DNA from: Ruminococcus sp. CAG:488
GTDB lineage: Bacteria; Bacillota; Clostridia; Oscillospirales; Acutalibacteraceae
Reading direction: 5' to 3'
NCBI GenBank assembly: GCA_000434055.1
Contig: HF999643.1
Coordinates: 139,289-196,803 of the forward strand
DNA length: 57,515 nucleotides
Shown here: positions 50,340-57,515 of the stretch, piece after piece
Numbering within the stretch: position 1 is the first letter of the stretch
Layout of the letters: each line of letters starts with the position of its first letter
Notes under the pieces: generated by a model
The model's database searches: none
Seen by the model: only the letters and a program-made list of their open reading frames with translations
Told to the model about the DNA's origin: nothing
Program-made: the position numbers and the translations under genes

Positions 50340-51255
50340 ATTTTATGTATTCGACTTTAATGCTGTTTTCCTTTGCAAAGCTTTCGGCTTTCGAGCCTGC
50401 TCTTACTCGGAGGACAAGATCCTTGCTGTTTGTGCCGTCGGACTGTATAAAAGCGCTTTTGTCAATAACCTTAACGGATTCGGGAATTGTAACGGTTTTG
50501 ACTCCGGATTTTGTAATAATAACCGAACCGATCTGAGTAACGGAATCGGGAAGATGCAGTTCCTTAAGTCCGGTACAAAGTACAAACATACCCTGCGGAA
50601 TTGACTTCACCTTATTTGAAAAATTGAAGCCTGTAAGCGTGGGGCAGTTATAAAAAGCAAGCGAATTGATTGTTTCGACCTCGCTCGGGCAGGTATAATT
50701 GCCGAGCTTTGCATAAGGCAATGCAAAATAAAGTGTTTTCATATCCGCCGAGAGAAGAACGCCGTCCTTGATAACAAAGTTTCCGCCGTCCTCAAGCTCA
50801 ACATTTTTAAGCGACGTGCATCCGGCAAAAACACTTCCGCCGAGCTTTTCAAGGCTTTTCGGAAGCTTGATTTCTTCAAGCGACGTACAATCGTTAAAGC
50901 TGCCTTCGTCAATATTAAGTATTGATTTTCCGAGCTTAACGGTTTTAAGTGATTTGCAGCCTCTGAAAGCGCTCTTTCCGATATAGGTCACATTATCACC
51001 TATCTCAATCGAGGTAATATCGCTCTCCTCAAAAGCCGAGGTGTCAATCTGCGTAACTTTTTTTCCTCTGAGCTTTGAAGGGATTGTAATATCCTTGCTT
51101 TCGTCCTTGTATCCTGTAATCATTACCGTGCCTTTTTCCGTGCCGTCAACATATTCAAATTGCGACTTATCCCATTTGAAATAAATCAGAAACGCCGACG
51201 TGCCGACAATAATTACGGCAAGCGTAAAGCAAAGAACTTTAATTGCATTTTTCAT
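50338..51255 (-). CDS. BspA-type leucine-rich repeat protein, membrane-anchored
   Basis: The 305 residues have an N-terminal membrane helix (IKVLCFTLAVIIVGTSAFLIYF) and then about eight LRR_5 (Treponema/BspA-type) repeats such as ITSIEIGDNVTYIGKSAFRG, LKTVKLGKSILNIDEGSFND and LEEIKLPKSLEKLGGSVFAG. Such proteins are often surface-exposed and bind proteins or glycans. A related unit near the C-terminus is VKTVTIPESVKVIDKSAF. It lies 11 bases after the GH13 gene, so the two are co-transcribed. The ribosome binding site is AAGGTG. Confidence 0.9.
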   Translation of the reverse strand: MKNAIKVLCFTLAVIIVGTSAFLIYFKWDKSQFEYVDGTEKGTVMITGYKDESKDITIPSKLRGKKVTQIDTSAFEESDITSIEIGDNVTYIGKSAFRGCKSLKTVKLGKSILNIDEGSFNDCTSLEEIKLPKSLEKLGGSVFAGCTSLKNVELEDGGNFVIKDGVLLSADMKTLYFALPYAKLGNYTCPSEVETINSLAFYNCPTLTGFNFSNKVKSIPQGMFVLCTGLKELHLPDSVTQIGSVIITKSGVKTVTIPESVKVIDKSAFIQSDGTNSKDLVLRVRAGSKAESFAKENSIKVEYIK

Positions 51256-51266
51256 ATTGTTTCACC

Positions 51267-52940
51267 TTATTTAAACATATAAACTCTGACTTCATACGGC
51301 TTTGTTACAAACCCGTTGTTGACAATCCTGTTATCGGAATAATTTGAAAGAACAAGCTTTCCTTTTGAAAGATCATAACCCTTAGGAGCTTTAAATTTAA
51401 CAGAACCTTCCTTAAATGAGCAAACAACGAGAACTCTTTCGTTTTTGAGAACTCTTTCATAGGTATAAAGGAAAGGATTGAGATGATCGTACTCCTTATA
51501 TTTTCCGTATATGAGGACTTCATTTTCTTTTCTGAGCCTGATAAGCTTTTTGTAAAAATTAAGAATCGAGTCGGGATTTTTAAGATCGTCCTCAACATTG
51601 ATTTCTTTATAATTCGGATTTATATTGAACCAAGGCTTGCCGGTCGTGAAGCCTGCATTCTCCGCCTCGGACCACTGAACGGGCGTTCTGGAATTCTCAC
51701 GGCTTACGTCCTTTGCGAGCTTCAAAAATCTCTTTTCGCTGTAGCCGAGCTTCTTGAAAATGCGCCAGTTGTTGAAGGTCATAACGTCCTTGCAGTCCGA
51801 AAGCTTATCAAGAAGGATATTCGTCATGCCGATTTCCTGACCCTGATAAATAAACGGTGTTCCGCAAAGAAGGAAGTACATCGCCGCAAGCATTTTACCG
51901 CTTTCAACACGGTAATTTATATTGCCGTAACGCTCAATAATTCTCGCATGGTCGTGATTTTCGATATAAAGGCAGTTCCAGCCTTTGCCATACAAACCGT
52001 ATTGCCATTTTGAAAGCGTTGATTTAAGCTTTATGAGATTGAACGGCGTTTTGACCCAGTCAACCATGAAACAGTTGGCGTTCATGTGCTCGAACGATAT
52101 CATCATATTAAGCTTCTGATTCGGACCCTCGGTAACAAAATCCTTCGCCATCTTAATATCCGACATCGGGCCTTCGCCGACTGTAAAGCAATCATAATGA
52201 TCATAAACGTCACGCTTAAATTCATCAAGATATTCCTCAAGATGCGGCCCGTGCTTATAATGCTCAATACCCGTTGCAACGGGAAGCGGAATACCGTCGG
52301 GCAAGCCATCACGCTTGGAAATAAACGTTATAACGTCCTCACGGAAGCCGTCAACGCCCATATCAAGCCAATAACGCATGATATCCTTGACTTCCTGTCT
52401 GACCTTCGGGTTATCCATGTTAAGGTCGGGCTGTTTTTTTGCGAAAACATGAAGATAATATTCGTCAATATCGGGATTATACTCCCATGCTCCGCCTTCA
52501 AAGGTGGAAAGCCAGTTGTTAGGCGGCTTATTGCCCTTACCCTTGCGCCATATGTAGTAATCGTGATAAGGGTTATCAACGCTCTTTGCGCTCTCCTTGA
52601 ACCATTCGTGCTCATCGGAGGTATGATTGACAACGAGATCCATAAAAACTCTCATTCCCCGCTCATGCGCTCCTTCAAGAATTTTCTTGAAATCGTCAAG
52701 GGTGCCGAATTCGGGATTGATATTTCTGTAATCGGAAATATCGTAGCCGTAGTCCGCATTGGGCGTGGGATATATCGGTGAAAACCAAATTCCGTCAACG
52801 CCGAGCTCCTTAAGATAGTCGAGTTTTGAATAAACGCCAGGAAGGTCACCTATGCCGTCTCCGTTGCTGTCACAGAAGCTTCTCGTCCAGATTTGATAAA
52901 CGCACATTTCTTTGTACCATGTTTTTTTGATATCAGCCAT
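51267..52940 (-). CDS. GH13 alpha-glucosidase (oligo-1,6-glucosidase/dextran glucosidase-like)
   Basis: The 557-residue enzyme starts WYKEMCVYQIWTRSFCDSNG and has the alpha-amylase regions: DLVVNHTSDEHEWF (I), GVDGFREDVITFISK (II, nucleophile Asp), VGEGPMSDIK (III, acid/base Glu) and YIENHDHARIIERYG (IV). The last region reads NHDH where NHDQ is usual, so substrate binding at this subsite may differ. The C-terminal beta domain runs from about 480. With no signal peptide, it should cut imported alpha-glucosides (isomaltose or trehalose type). The ribosome binding site is GGGGTG. Confidence 0.92.
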   Translation of the reverse strand: MADIKKTWYKEMCVYQIWTRSFCDSNGDGIGDLPGVYSKLDYLKELGVDGIWFSPIYPTPNADYGYDISDYRNINPEFGTLDDFKKILEGAHERGMRVFMDLVVNHTSDEHEWFKESAKSVDNPYHDYYIWRKGKGNKPPNNWLSTFEGGAWEYNPDIDEYYLHVFAKKQPDLNMDNPKVRQEVKDIMRYWLDMGVDGFREDVITFISKRDGLPDGIPLPVATGIEHYKHGPHLEEYLDEFKRDVYDHYDCFTVGEGPMSDIKMAKDFVTEGPNQKLNMMISFEHMNANCFMVDWVKTPFNLIKLKSTLSKWQYGLYGKGWNCLYIENHDHARIIERYGNINYRVESGKMLAAMYFLLCGTPFIYQGQEIGMTNILLDKLSDCKDVMTFNNWRIFKKLGYSEKRFLKLAKDVSRENSRTPVQWSEAENAGFTTGKPWFNINPNYKEINVEDDLKNPDSILNFYKKLIRLRKENEVLIYGKYKEYDHLNPFLYTYERVLKNERVLVVCSFKEGSVKFKAPKGYDLSKGKLVLSNYSDNRIVNNGFVTKPYEVRVYMFK

Positions 52941-52963
52941 GTAATCACCCCGATTTTTGTTTT

Positions 52964-52992
52964 ATTATAACATAACCGCGTCATAATGGCAA
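52964..52992 (-). promoter_or_regulatory. Promoter of the GH13-LRR operon
   Basis: TTGCCA (52987-52992), a 17-base spacer and TATAAT (52964-52969) on the minus strand. It sits just downstream of the terminator of the preceding gene, about 24 bases from the GH13 start. Confidence 0.8.
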
Positions 52993-52993
52993 C

Positions 52994-53021
52994 AAAAAAA
53001 TGGCTGAACATGTCAGCCATT
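52994..53021 (-). terminator. Rho-independent terminator of the 96-aa gene
   Basis: On the minus strand AATGGCTGA pairs with TCAGCCATT around a 5-base loop, followed by T residues. The stem includes the last codons and stop of the 96-aa gene. Confidence 0.82.
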
Positions 53022-53303
53022 TGTGTATTGATATTGCAAATCGTCATACATCGCCGATTTTGGCTTTGCATTTGATTTTTCCGGATGATAAAACCAAAGC
53101 GTAAACCAACTGTGAAGCTTTAAGCCCTCAACCCAGTGTCTCGGAAATCCGCCGCTCTCGGCGCAAAGAAAGGTTTCGTCTGACATACGCAGAAAGGCAT
53201 GCTTAACTCTGCCGCCGCAAAGCTCACTGAGAGTATCAACACAGATTTGTTTATCGTTCATATTATTCTCTCTTATAACTTTGTTAACTTTAAACGGGTT
53301 CAC
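53013..53303 (-). CDS. Hypothetical protein, 96 aa
   Basis: No family is recognised. From a GTG at 53303, with AGAAGGTG just upstream, the reading gives MNPFKVNKVIRENN; a later ATG at 53261 (MNDKQICVDTL) also has a weak GAGAG site and would leave about 82 residues. It is cytoplasmic-looking, with an N-terminal helix and an aromatic middle (WVEGLKLHSWFTLWFYHPEK). It has its own promoter and terminator and lies divergent to the dehydrogenase gene. Confidence 0.55.
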   Translation of the reverse strand: MNPFKVNKVIRENNMNDKQICVDTLSELCGGRVKHAFLRMSDETFLCAESGGFPRHWVEGLKLHSWFTLWFYHPEKSNAKPKSAMYDDLQYQYTNG

Positions 53304-53344
53304 ACGAACACCTTCTTTCTTGATAATGCATAGAGTTTATAATC

Positions 53345-53373
53345 ATTTTATCACTTAAGCAAAATATATTCAA
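53345..53373 (-). promoter_or_regulatory. Possible promoter of the 96-aa gene
   Basis: TTGAAT (53368-53373), a 17-base spacer and TAAAAT (53345-53350) on the minus strand. The region is very AT-rich, so chance matches are easy and the call is moderate. Confidence 0.45.
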
Positions 53374-53418
53374 ATAAATTTTCAAAAATAAAAAATAAAG
53401 AAAAAACTTTCTATCCTC

Positions 53419-53447
53419 TTCACAATTGAAACAAAATATATTATAAT
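53419..53447 (+). promoter_or_regulatory. Promoter of the dehydrogenase gene
   Basis: TTCACA (53419-53424), a 17-base spacer and TATAAT (53442-53447) on the plus strand, 30 bases ahead of the start codon, with GGAGG as ribosome binding site. Confidence 0.8.
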
Positions 53448-53477
53448 TCAATTATACATTTTGTTGGAGGTAATGAC

Positions 53478-54437
53478 ATGAAAATGGTAATTTTGGACGC
53501 ATATACATCAAACCCGGGTGATCTCAGTTGGGAAAACTTTAAAAAGCTCGGCGAGCTTTGCGTATATGACAGAACATCGCATGACGAAATACTTGAAAGA
53601 TGCAAGGACGCCGATATAATTCTTGATAACAAAGTCGTACTCGACGATGAGATAATCTCTCAGCTTCCTAAGCTCAAATATATCGGAATTCTTGCAACGG
53701 GATATAATATAGTAGATATCGAATCCGCAAAAAGGCACGGCGTTACCGTCTGCAACGTTCCGACATATTCGACCTCGGCCGTCGCTCAGCTTACCTTTGC
53801 GCTGATTCTCGAATTTTATAACAGAGTCGCCGTTCACGATAAAGCCGTTCATGACGGTGAATGGGCTTCGTGTAAGGATTTCTGTTTCCAAAAAACTCCG
53901 CTTATCGAGCTTGCCGGTAAAACCATCGGCATAGTCGGCTTTGGAAAGATCGGCAATGAGGTTGCCAAGATTGCCGACGCATTCGGAATGAATATTCTTT
54001 GCAACGTTCACCGAGTCAAGCCTCAGCCCGAATATAAGAATTTTAAATTCGTATCTCTTGACGAGCTTGCAAAAAAGAGCGATATAATCTCATTCCACTG
54101 TCCGCTGACCGATGAAACAAAGGGTATTGTTAATTATGACTTCATCTCCAAAATGAAGAGCAACGCAATTATAATAAATACGGCAAGAGGACCAATCATC
54201 GACGAAGCGGCACTTGCCGATGCGCTCAACAGCGGCAAAATCGCCGGTGCGGCGGTTGACGTTCTCTCATGTGAGCCACCGAAAGCTGATAATCCTCTGC
54301 TCTCGTGTAAGAATTGTATTATCACTCCCCATATCGCATGGGCAGGCTACGAAACGAGAGTACGGCTTCTCGACGTCGTTTATTCCAATCTCAAGGCTTT
54401 TCTGGACGGCTCGCCCGTAAATGTTGTCAATAAATAA
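53478..54437 (+). CDS. D-2-hydroxyacid dehydrogenase (glycerate/hydroxypyruvate-type)
   Basis: The 319-residue NAD-dependent enzyme has the Rossmann motif GFGKIG (154-159), the substrate-binding loop IGILATGYNIVDIE, FHCPLTDETKGIVN, the NAD-contacting NTARGPIIDEAAL and the catalytic pair around SCEPPKADNPLL and TPHIAWAG. It reduces a 2-keto acid such as hydroxypyruvate or glyoxylate to its D-hydroxy form, with the exact substrate unknown. It is preceded by a strong promoter and followed by a terminator at 54443, so it is monocistronic. Confidence 0.92.
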   Translation: MKMVILDAYTSNPGDLSWENFKKLGELCVYDRTSHDEILERCKDADIILDNKVVLDDEIISQLPKLKYIGILATGYNIVDIESAKRHGVTVCNVPTYSTSAVAQLTFALILEFYNRVAVHDKAVHDGEWASCKDFCFQKTPLIELAGKTIGIVGFGKIGNEVAKIADAFGMNILCNVHRVKPQPEYKNFKFVSLDELAKKSDIISFHCPLTDETKGIVNYDFISKMKSNAIIINTARGPIIDEAALADALNSGKIAGAAVDVLSCEPPKADNPLLSCKNCIITPHIAWAGYETRVRLLDVVYSNLKAFLDGSPVNVVNK

Positions 54438-54442
54438 TTTCC

Positions 54443-54466
54443 GACCTCCCCTGCGGAGGTCTTTTT
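54443..54466 (+). terminator. Rho-independent terminator after the dehydrogenase gene
   Basis: GACCTCC (54443-54449), a 5-base loop and GGAGGTC (54455-54461) form a 7-bp stem followed by TTTTT. Confidence 0.92.
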
Positions 54467-54481
54467 CTTATAAACTATTGC

Positions 54482-54510
54482 TCATAAATCTCGTCCGTTC
54501 CTCATAAGTA
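54482..54510 (+). promoter_or_regulatory. Possible sigma-E promoter of spoIVA
   Basis: TCATAAA (54482-54488), a 14-base spacer and CATAAGTA (54503-54510) resemble the mother-cell sigma-E pattern (-35 ATA-type, -10 CATACAAT-type). In Bacillus spoIVA is transcribed by sigma-E. The match is partial. Confidence 0.4.
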
Positions 54511-54547
54511 TTAACAAAAAACATTGAACCTGAACGGAGGAGAAAAA

Positions 54548-56032
54548 ATGTCATCTGCAAGTACAAGCATTTACAAAGACATTCAGACAAGAACGGGCGG
54601 CGACATCTATATCGGTGTCGTCGGACCGGTCAGAACAGGAAAATCAACTTTTATAAAAAGATTTATGGATTCGCTTGTTATCCCTAATATTGAAGATTCA
54701 AGCAAAAAAGAAAGAGCGACAGATGAACTGCCACAATCTGCTTCCGGAAGAACGATAATGACGACGGAGCCGAAGTTTATTCCCGAAAATGCAGTTGAAA
54801 TCAATCTTCCCGACAATGCACATTTCAGCGTCAGAATGATTGACTGCGTAGGATATATAGTTCCGAGCTCACTCGGATATATTGAAAACGATCAGCCGAG
54901 AATGGTTAAAACCCCGTGGTTTGAAAAGGAAATCCCCTTTAATATGGCGGCGGAAATAGGAACGCAAAAGGTTATCACGGAGCACTCGACTATCGGCCTT
55001 GTAATAACGACTGACGGCTCCATAAGCGACATTCCAAGAGAAGAATATGCCGAAGCAGAGGAAAGAGTTATCAGTGAACTTAAAGAACTCAACAAGCCGT
55101 TTATAGTTCTTCTCAACAGCACCGATCCCGACAGCGAGGCTGCGAGAAAAATGGGAAGTGAGCTTTCAAATAAGTATAACGTCCCGGTCATGCCTGTCAA
55201 CTGCCTTGAGCTTGACGAGGAAAAAATTAAATCGGTGCTTGCTCAGATACTTTTTGAATTTCCGATTCAGGAGGTATGTATTGAGCTGCCCGGCTGGGTG
55301 ATGTCGCTTGAAAAAACTCACTGGCTGAAGCGTGATATTTTTGATTATATAAAAAAAGAAGCTTCCGCTCTGAGCAGAATAAGAGATGTCAACTCATTCT
55401 CCGCAAGCCTTAACAGATGCAAATATCTCGGCAAAATAAACATGAAAAATCTCGATCTTTCCGACGGAAGCGCTGTCATTTGTGCGAATGTAGAAAGCAG
55501 TATGTTCTATAAAATCCTTGCGGAAAAGACAAAGCTTGACATTGAAAACGAGGAAGACCTGATGAGCTGTATAGGCGAGCTTGCCGAAACGAAAAAATCG
55601 TATGACAGAATTAAAAATGCTCTTGATGAGGTCGAGGCGACGGGCTACGGAATCGTCATGCCGACTATGGATGAGCTGCATCTTGAAGAACCCGAGATAA
55701 TGAAGCAGGGCGGAAAATACGGAGTTCGGCTCAAGGCCTCCGCTCCGTCAATTCATATGATGAAGGTCAACACAAATACCGAGGTTGCACCTCTCGTCGG
55801 CAGCGAATCTCAGTCTGAGGATTTGGTAATGTATCTTCTGAAAGAATTTGAAGAAAATCCGACGCAGATATGGGAGTCAAACATATTCGGAAAATCATTG
55901 CATGAGCTTGTCAACGAAGGTCTTCACAACAAGCTTTTCAGGATGCCTACAGATGCCAGAATGAAGCTTCAGGAAACACTTGAAAAGGTTATCAACGAGG
56001 GTTGCAGCGGTTTAATTTGCATAATTTTATAA
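54548..56032 (+). CDS. spoIVA: Stage IV sporulation protein A (SpoIVA), coat morphogenetic ATPase
   Basis: The 494-residue product starts SSASTSIYKDIQTRTGGDIY and has the Walker A motif GPVRTGKS at 26-33 and a Walker B-like FSVRMIDCVGYIVP. The middle domain, at about 300-400, includes SDGSAVICANVESSMFY. The end GCSGLICIIL is the conserved C-terminus needed for SpoVM binding. SpoIVA hydrolyses ATP to polymerise into the basement layer of the spore coat. The ATG at 54548 has GGAGG seven bases ahead; an eight-codon upstream extension is rejected. A SpoVM peptide is encoded in the same window at 9393. Confidence 0.96.
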   Translation: MSSASTSIYKDIQTRTGGDIYIGVVGPVRTGKSTFIKRFMDSLVIPNIEDSSKKERATDELPQSASGRTIMTTEPKFIPENAVEINLPDNAHFSVRMIDCVGYIVPSSLGYIENDQPRMVKTPWFEKEIPFNMAAEIGTQKVITEHSTIGLVITTDGSISDIPREEYAEAEERVISELKELNKPFIVLLNSTDPDSEAARKMGSELSNKYNVPVMPVNCLELDEEKIKSVLAQILFEFPIQEVCIELPGWVMSLEKTHWLKRDIFDYIKKEASALSRIRDVNSFSASLNRCKYLGKINMKNLDLSDGSAVICANVESSMFYKILAEKTKLDIENEEDLMSCIGELAETKKSYDRIKNALDEVEATGYGIVMPTMDELHLEEPEIMKQGGKYGVRLKASAPSIHMMKVNTNTEVAPLVGSESQSEDLVMYLLKEFEENPTQIWESNIFGKSLHELVNEGLHNKLFRMPTDARMKLQETLEKVINEGCSGLICIIL

Positions 56033-56043
56033 CATATTTTTTG

Positions 56044-56071
56044 TTGACAATCACGAAAACGGTAGTATAAT
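56044..56071 (+). promoter_or_regulatory. Consensus promoter of the cation/proton antiporter gene
   Basis: A perfect TTGACA (56044-56049), a 16-base spacer and perfect TATAAT (56066-56071). The transcribed leader has TTAAACA (56071-56077) inverted with TGTTTAA (56096-56102), which could fold before the AAGGAAG site. Confidence 0.85.
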
Positions 56072-56123
56072 TAAACATGAACAAAACTTAACGATTGTTT
56101 AAATTATCAAAGGAAGTATTTTT

Positions 56124-57410
56124 ATGGATTTTGACGTATTGAAAATTCTATATTACCTTGCCGTAATTCTGCTTGCAACAAAGGGCATGGGAATTCTTTC
56201 GAGAATGCTCGGCCTTCCGCAGGTTGTCGGTATGGTAATTGCCGGTCTGCTTATCGGACCCGCCATATTCAGTCAGATCGACGCCATAAGCTTTAACGGC
56301 ATAATCAATCCGACTCAGGAGGAAATGGACGTTCTGAAAACATTTTCGCAAATCGGCGTTATTCTCATTCTCTTTTCAAGCGGACTTGAGACAGACACCA
56401 AGGAGCTTAGAAAAAGCGGCTTTGCGGCAACAATGGTAGCAACGATGGGCGTTATTGTTCCGATTGCACTCGGAACGCTTGTAACAGGCTTTTTCATGGG
56501 CGGAATCGGAATGCTTAAAGAGCATGAAAACCTCATGAACGCTCTTCTTGTCGGATGTATCCTCGCCGCAACAAGTGTCGGTATTACGGTCGAAACGCTT
56601 CGCGAACTCGGCAAGTTGAAAACCAAGGTCGGCACAACGATACTCAGTGCCGCAATTATTGACGATGTTCTCGGAATTCTTGCATTGAGCTTGATAACAA
56701 GCTTTGACGGCGGAGGAAGTGTCGGAATGACGCTGCTGAAATCCCTCGGTTTCTTTGTTGTCGGCATCGGTCTCGGTTTCCCGATAAAATATCTTTTTGT
56801 ATGGATATGCAAGCGTTATCCTCACACGAGAAGAACAAGCATTTTTGCCCTTGCGATATGCTTCCTCTACGCTTATGCGGCAGAAACATTTTTCGGTATC
56901 GCATCAATTACAGGCGCATTTCTTGCCGGAATCATGCTCAGCGGACTTAAAGATACAGACTTCGTTGACAAAAAGGTTCTGACAAACGGCTATATGATCT
57001 TCTCACCGATTTTCTTTGCCTATATCGGCATAAGCGCCGATTTCAGCGCATTTAAACCGTCGGATCTTCTTTTCGGACTTGTTTTCGTTGCTGTCGGCAT
57101 TATCGGAAAAATCATCGGCTGCGGTTCGGTTGCAAAGCTTTGCAAATACAGCACCCGTGATTCCGCAACAATAGGCTTCGGTATGATTGCACGAGGCGAG
57201 GTTGCGCTGGCTGTTTACACAACAGGTCATACTCTTATAAAGGACGGAGACGGAATCAATCCGCTTATTGCAACGATTATGCTTATTGTAATTTCGTCAA
57301 TCCTCTGCCCGATTTTGTTAAAGCTCGTTTTCGGCTCTCATAATCACGAGGATTCTCATCCGACAAGGCTCCATGACATTCAAACTCATTCGCTTGAAGG
57401 CGGATATTGA
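56124..57410 (+). CDS. CPA2-family cation/proton antiporter (KefB/Na+-H+ exchanger type)
   Basis: A 428-residue membrane protein with about 12 helices and PF00999 features: GMGILSRMLGLPQVVGMVIAG, GLETDTKELRKSG and the ion-binding AAIIDDVLGILALSL. No TrkA-N regulatory domain follows, unlike KefB/KefC, and the tail is short and His-rich (HNHEDSHPTRLHDIQTH). It exchanges protons for potassium or sodium. It has an exceptionally strong promoter and its own terminator. It may work in the same ionic balance that c-di-AMP controls, but this is inference. Confidence 0.9.
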   Translation: MDFDVLKILYYLAVILLATKGMGILSRMLGLPQVVGMVIAGLLIGPAIFSQIDAISFNGIINPTQEEMDVLKTFSQIGVILILFSSGLETDTKELRKSGFAATMVATMGVIVPIALGTLVTGFFMGGIGMLKEHENLMNALLVGCILAATSVGITVETLRELGKLKTKVGTTILSAAIIDDVLGILALSLITSFDGGGSVGMTLLKSLGFFVVGIGLGFPIKYLFVWICKRYPHTRRTSIFALAICFLYAYAAETFFGIASITGAFLAGIMLSGLKDTDFVDKKVLTNGYMIFSPIFFAYIGISADFSAFKPSDLLFGLVFVAVGIIGKIIGCGSVAKLCKYSTRDSATIGFGMIARGEVALAVYTTGHTLIKDGDGINPLIATIMLIVISSILCPILLKLVFGSHNHEDSHPTRLHDIQTHSLEGGY

Positions 57411-57425
57411 TAAAATTAACACAAC

Positions 57426-57465
57426 GAGCTGTGAACTCTCAGTATGAATTCACAGCTCTTTTTTT
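57426..57465 (+). terminator. Rho-independent terminator after the antiporter gene
   Basis: GAGCTGTGAA (57426-57435) pairs with TTCACAGCTC (57449-57458) over ten pairs, followed by seven T residues, 16 bases after the stop codon. Confidence 0.93.
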
Positions 57466-57486
57466 ATTATCATATATAAAAATGCC

Positions 57487-57515
57487 GCACCAAGAATTTA
57501 TCGGATACTTGGTGC
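57487..57515. repeat. Inverted repeat at the window edge, probable terminator of the next gene
   Basis: GCACCAAG (57487-57494) and CTTGGTGC (57508-57515) are perfect inverted arms around 13 bases. A run of A residues (TTTTT on the minus strand) lies a few bases upstream, so it may end a convergent gene beyond the window. The far flank is not visible. Confidence 0.55.

Overview
The window looks like a chromosomal stretch from a spore-forming member of the Clostridia (low-GC Firmicutes), most likely a gut bacterium of the Ruminococcaceae/Oscillospirales. This rests on gene content and order, not on a marker gene. It has SpoIVA, a SpoVM peptide, GerW (YtfJ), a SpoIIIE/FtsK translocase and a sporulation-type D,D-carboxypeptidase. 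It also has the Firmicutes order yicC-remA-gmk-rpoZ-priA-def-fmt-yugP-rsmB-rlmN-prpC-prkC-rsgA. No rRNA, tRNA, CRISPR array, insertion sequence or prophage was seen, and no gene-free stretch exceeds 300 bases once two small genes (29 and 50 aa) are added between 9393 and 9647.

Layout, left to right. (1) 1-9300, minus strand: one run of genes read from about 9300 leftward. It encodes a membrane-anchored metallophosphoesterase, an MMPL/RND transporter, a partner-like lipoprotein, a GT2 glycosyltransferase, a 114-aa unknown, a GH2 glycosidase and a WYL regulator. At the edge is the start of an exported protein whose ribosome binding site lies in a hairpin. (2) 9351-33641, minus strand: a chain of about 24 kb that starts at a promoter near 33620 and ends at a perfect hairpin terminator at 9351. 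Its first part is a lipoprotein with calcium-loop-like repeats, a response regulator and a histidine kinase. Then come yqhQ, prmC, an M50 protease, scpA-scpB, a DUF2953 protein, gerW, a D,D-carboxypeptidase, rluB and a 122-aa GNAT-like protein. The housekeeping block yicC to rsgA follows, and the chain closes with a 50-aa membrane peptide and spoVM. (3) 33676-43803, minus strand: cdaA-cdaR (c-di-AMP synthesis) with its own promoter and terminator; upstream lie ispF, rnmV, holA, comEC, a phosphoribosyltransferase, a HIT protein and alaS. (4) 43871-49247, minus strand: ftsK/spoIIIE, ygiQ and a secreted-type metallo-beta-lactamase protein. (5) 49250-57515, mixed strands: divergent promoters serve ftsK and an aldose epimerase. 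Then come a GH13 alpha-glucosidase with a BspA-type leucine-rich repeat protein, a 96-aa unknown, a D-2-hydroxyacid dehydrogenase, spoIVA and a CPA2 cation/proton antiporter.

How the genes may work together. SpoVM is the curvature-sensing peptide that docks SpoIVA on the forespore in Bacillus, so this window carries both halves of the spore-coat basement layer, though about 45 kb apart. PrkC/PrpC/RsgA, CdaA/CdaR, the carboxypeptidase and the lipoprotein two-component system point to envelope sensing. Two features look most worth following as less-described systems: the FG-GAP-like lipoprotein placed directly ahead of a two-component system, and a ComEC whose C-terminal domain has lost its metal-binding motif while an intact single-pass metallo-beta-lactamase protein sits nearby.
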